Shown here piece after piece: positions 60,080 to 64,000 of a stretch of DNA of 64,000 nucleotides (positions within the stretch are counted from its first letter, which is position 1; every line of letters starts with the position of its first letter). A program made the translations under genes and the position numbers. Source of the DNA: Apostichopus japonicus (taxonomy: Eukaryota; Echinodermata; Holothuroidea; Aspidochirotida; Stichopodidae); the NCBI RefSeq assembly GCF_037975245.1, contig NC_092577.1, positions 27,682,898 through 27,746,897 of the forward strand. Direction: 5' to 3'. The notes beneath the pieces are model-generated. The model did no database searches and was not told the origin of the DNA. It saw only the letters and a program-made list of their open reading frames with translations.

Positions 60080-62390
60080 CTTCGAGCTTAATTTGATATT
60101 GTTGGTTGGATACAATCTATTGGTAACAGTGAACGACACTGCTTTCAACGAAATCTCTATTCATCCTGTTTTACTCTCATTAGAACAACATATCTGAATA
60201 TATTTATTAACAAGAAGCTCACGCTTGTCTTTGTTTACATTGCAGCAAGCAGTAAGAATGTCGCTTCCTTCCAAGACGTTAATGTACAATAGGCTTATGC
60301 CCTGATACTATCGATGACTTCGAAGCAAGCAGTAAAAGACAAACGGATTCCGTGAAATCTTCTTATTCACAAAAGGCTGCTTAAGATTATGCTCGTAAGA
60401 GAGGTCTTGTTGTAAGTTGTCTCCCTTTACAACTATATTCTATGCAGACGATCATGAACTGGAGTAAGCCTGAAATTTCAACAAACAATGCCTATTCACA
60501 TTTCAGTACCGTTTTGATTGAGGAAGGGACAATGCTTATTAAGTCAAACACTTTAACTTCAACAGACTAATCTTATTTAGGGATCTGAATGGCTGGAAAT
60601 AGCACGGTTATTCGAAACCCGAAACAGGATTCATAGGGTTTTGAGTTTATGCAAGTAGATTTGGAAAACACGGGGATCGGGAATTCGTCAACTACAAGAC
60701 TTTGTTTAGTCCGCAGTGACTTGATGTGCTTTTTTATCCTCTGAAACTGCGGCATTTGCGTGGATAGGACCCACCCCCCGCCCAAGCCCCCAAATGACTC
60801 CAAAATGTTCCACACATATACAGAAGTGTGTATTTAGCTTAATACAAAATATTAGAATCATCTTTATAAATATCAAATTTTGATCTATTAACAGCCAACT
60901 TGATCACGCCGTTTACAATTGTTGCATTTTGAAAGACTGAATGGTAATGAGGAAGGGACGGTGACGAGGACGGGGTTTGGATGTTTCAATAGCTTTTATA
61001 TGTGCAATACAAGTCAACACTATGACATGGTCGACTACATCAACAGCTATAATCACTCATATAAAACATAAGTTATAGGAGGCCATAGCATCCCTTTCAT
61101 GGTCATAGCTACCCGCCCTTCACCGCCGCCCCCCCCCCCTTCCCGGTATACCATTTGCCGGTACGTAACTGAACCATGAACATTGTATATTAGATTTCTA
61201 TGACAATGAAATATTTATTTGCATAAGTTTCCGATGAACGGAATACAGATAAAGTTTCCTCTTTCTTCTGCTGATTTGAAAAGTGTATTTGAATCGCCTC
61301 TCATATAGAGTATGGGTTTGAAAATTAATCCAAAACGCATCCAGAACTCTGCTTTACTTTCACTTCATCACCTGACCATATTTATTCATGCAACTTTATT
61401 GAATCTTGAAAAAACATCATGTTACAGAGTATTCTTTGAGCTGTTGTAAGTCTGAATCAAAAGGAAGGAATAAACCAATGAGAACATGTGAACTATCGAA
61501 ACATTCTTTGCATTTCCTTTCAAGTGGTTGGAAGATTAGAGAATATGTTGATCCAAGAATTATACTCCATGAAATGGGAGGAATGCTAAAAGGGAAATCA
61601 TTCTTGTAAGAAATTCCAACTGAAAATAAACACTATATGCAATCATAAAAGAGCTTTACATGCTGCTTGATTCTTTCTATGGATTTACTCAAGGAGGATG
61701 CCGTATACACTCTTAAATGACATGTTCAATAATTGTATGTAACAATTACTGTCTCAAAAACAAAGAAGATATTTACTTATTTATTTCGGATATGCGAATG
61801 GTTCCGTTTGTTTTGACTCCCTACTGACACAATCGGCAAGAATGGCTTCATTATCAATGAGTATATGTTGATTCCCTTCCGCCCTGCCATCCCCCACACC
61901 CTCCCCATCACTCCCTTCTCACACTCGAATACAACTGTACTCTGTTTTACATCCATGCATAAACTTGATACTTTCTAATAAACGAGGATCAAGTTAAACT
62001 CATTTGGATTACTACGGTACGTCCGAGTCTTTAACAGTGGCCGTTTGGTACACAAAGACTGCAAAATTTGCATTTTGCTACCTCACGTGACCTTTCATGT
62101 ATTTCTTGCCGAAAACATGGATTTTTGAGATGACATGCATGTTCATATATTTGATTTACATTCGAACACGTGCACTTACGTAGAGCGAAATTTACATAGC
62201 ATCGCCATGTTAATCTTATGCTAAGCGTACATAATAATAAAAAAAGACTACAAAAAACTTTGAGGTTTCGACTGAGTTCGATCGATAGTTTTATATATAC
62301 ATTTTTATTATATATTTACCTAGCTTGCTCAACAGCCTTTATTTTTCATGGAAGAAAAATTACCGGTTTCAAAACTCTGGACATACAATC
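60080..62390. other. Non-coding spacer
   Basis: No gene, RNA or clear repeat is supported here. Short C-runs (near 60770 and 61130) and isolated open frames below 80 codons are present. Confidence 0.45.
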
Positions 62391-62391
62391 A

Positions 62392-62520
62392 GCGTCCATA
62401 GCCTAGTGGTTAGGGTGTCTGCGTACAGAGCGGGATGACCGGGTTCGAATCCCGGTAGAGGCTGGAAGATTTTTCACTGTTCTTGATTTTCCAACTCATT
62501 ACGATTTTCATTTATATATA
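62392..62520 (+). repeat. tRNA-derived SINE (family S3), forward copy
   Basis: The tRNA-like part (62392-62463) has A box TAGCCTAGTGGTTAGGG and a perfect T arm around GGGTTCGAATCCC. The anticodon would be ACA, unusual for cysteine, and the acceptor stem has two mismatches, so it is unlikely to be a working tRNA gene. The tail reads TTTTTCACTGTTCTTGATTT. An inverted relative is at 63110-63200. Confidence 0.7.
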
Positions 62521-62734
62521 TTCATATGTCTTTGTCGTTTACCCTTATTTCATTAACATAAAGTCTGTTCAAAGTATCTCTTTCGAGATTTGGCTTTAGG
62601 AATCACAAATGATTTTCGAGTTGGTTAGCATCATGTTTCATCTCTAGAGTAAGGCAAATATGTCACCAAAAACAGGACGATAGTATCGTTTGATACAGGT
62701 GACAAACGCCTACAGTGGAATTACCACCTTCCTT

Positions 62735-62797
62735 ACCCGTTCAAAACTCTGGACATACAATCAGTGTTCATTGATTTTCCAACTCATTTTTATTTTC

Positions 62798-62800
<3 letters not shown>
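62735..62800 (+). repeat. Internally deleted duplicate of the S3 SINE locus
   Basis: CAAAACTCTGGACATACAATC, then TTGATTTTCCAACTCATTT and ATTTTCATTTATATA match the flanks of the SINE at 62370-62520, but the tRNA-like core is missing. It leads directly into the (TA)n tract. Confidence 0.6.
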
Positions 62801-62866
<66 letters not shown>

Positions 62867-62999
62867 TTAATTTAAATGTATATATATATATATATATAAA
62901 TATATATATATATATTTAAATGTATATATATATATATATATATATTCATTAATTTAAATGTATATATATATATATATAAATATATATATATATATTTAA

Positions 63000-63086
<87 letters not shown>

Positions 63087-63105
63087 AATAAATACATATA
63101 TATAA
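62800..63105. repeat. (TA)n array with AATTTAAATGTATA spacers
   Basis: Long TATATA runs broken by repeated ATTCATTAATTTAAATG and TATTTAAATG blocks. Open frames here are artefacts. Confidence 0.95.
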
Positions 63106-63109
63106 TAGA

Positions 63110-63200
63110 ACTTGTAATGAAAATCAAGAACAGTGAAGAAACTTCTAGCCTCCACACGGATTCGAACTATATATAAACATGCTGCTACAATACCGCTGTG
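63110..63200 (-). repeat. tRNA-derived SINE (family S3), inverted copy
   Basis: On the minus strand it has GTTCGAATCCGTGTGGAGGC followed by TTCACTGTTCTTGATTTTC, matching the 3' half of the forward copy at 62392-62520. The two copies face each other across the (TA)n array. Confidence 0.7.
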
Positions 63201-63250
63201 GTACATTTAATGTTACGTATACCATTAATAAAAGAACTGTCATTAACAAA

Positions 63251-63921
63251 GACAAACACAAGGGCGGCGGAATCACTTTTAATCTGGGGGGGGGGGGCAC
63301 CGACATCAAAGGGCACTTTGCAGAAATTCGATTGGACTGATGCAGCCTTATATTTAGTACCCTTTATAACTCTTATTTTACTATCTTATTTGCGTATACA
63401 CATCACTCCATCAACGCCCCCCCCCCCCCCCAAGGAAAATATGCATACTAGCACTGCAATATCCAATGTGCAAATTGGGAAACAAGGAACAAGTTTTCTT
63501 TTGAGACAAAATGAGGTGAAATCATGCTAGTTGCTAATGTAAGAATCTTCCGAATTAGAGTTTATTTCTTGTCAATATCTAACAAATTTTTTCCATTCGA
63601 AATAGCTTTGAATTTGACCCACAGAAATTCATTAAAAGTCAGGGGCGTAGCCAGGATTTTCAAAGTTGTATGCACGACTATCTGAGCGGAGCGCCACCAT
63701 CGGTTGGCGCGGAGCGTATAAGAAAATTTTTGGTTTTACAAACCCCTCAAATGGCTGGAAACGGCCCTTCTCGAGTGTTCATTCTGGTTCCCTGGCCTCT
63801 TGCTAACTTGAGACACCTCAATTTTTATGTAGAAAACGGGCACATTTTTAACCTGAGGAAAAGTGGGGGGGGGGGCACGTGCACCCTGTGCCCCCCCGGT
63901 TCCGCCGCCCTTGGACAAACA
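63251..63921. mobile_element. 655-bp non-autonomous hAT-type element
   Basis: The element spans 63259-63913, with perfect 14-bp inverted ends (CAAGGGCGGCGGAA) and a perfect 8-bp target duplication GACAAACA at 63251-63258 and 63914-63921. G- and C-runs lie near the ends. A second MITE end (CAGGGGCGTAGCCAGG at about 63641) and a + strand GCGGAGCG core (about 63680-63725) lie inside, indicating a nested origin. No transposase. Confidence 0.88.
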
Positions 63922-64000
63922 TCAGCTTTGAGCCTTAACAAAACTTCAAGTTTGCTATGAAGGAGATTTAGTTACTACCAGCATATTTTGAGTGCTATAA

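Noticed and set aside
62392-62463. A functional tRNA gene
   Set aside because: The T arm is perfect, but the acceptor stem has two mismatches, the anticodon would be ACA, and the sequence continues into a SINE-like body with relatives nearby.
62690-63206. Open frames of alternating I-Y residues
   Set aside because: They are translations of the (TA)n array.

Overview
This is nuclear DNA from a repeat-rich animal genome. It is AT-rich, with split genes, GT-AG introns, tRNA-derived SINEs, many small inverted-repeat transposons and many minisatellites. The protein families and transposon types fit a marine invertebrate deuterostome. My best guess is an echinoderm, possibly a sea cucumber, but the sequence does not prove the species.

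Three split protein genes can be rebuilt from splice signals and reading phase. On the + strand are two head-to-tail paralogues of the vesicular polyamine transporter family SLC18B1. Copy A (1864-16187) has its last ten coding exons here; its first three must lie left of the window. Copy B (28787-44037) is complete, with 13 coding exons and 461 residues. All ten shared exons have identical lengths and phases, and the proteins are about 70% identical by hand alignment. On the minus strand, 47166-54040 is a 12-exon gene for a 415-residue protein with an ataxin-2-type LsmAD domain and a very basic tail. Its first two thirds I do not recognise.

Layout: 1-650 is a 34-bp tandem array; 651-1863 is intron-like and decayed sequence; 1864-16187 is SLC18B1 copy A with transposons in its introns; 16188-28786 is a transposon- and satellite-filled spacer with a perfect 68-bp palindrome; 28787-44037 is SLC18B1 copy B; 44038-47165 holds a TTAA-type MITE, a 106-bp array and a dead LINE reverse transcriptase; 47166-54123 is the LsmAD gene; 54124-64000 is a gene-poor stretch of repeats, one retroelement-like open frame, several SINEs and a hAT-type element.

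Mobile DNA dominates. Two 2236-bp non-autonomous hAT-type elements look identical and each has a perfect 8-bp target duplication, so they moved recently. Four copies of a TTAA-flanked MITE lie in or just beyond the SLC18B1 genes. The most unusual signal is a 27-31 bp hairpin sequence inserted at two unrelated places, each time between perfect 5-bp duplications, with the empty sites also present in the window. No rRNA gene, convincing functional tRNA gene, CRISPR array or bacterial-type operon was seen.
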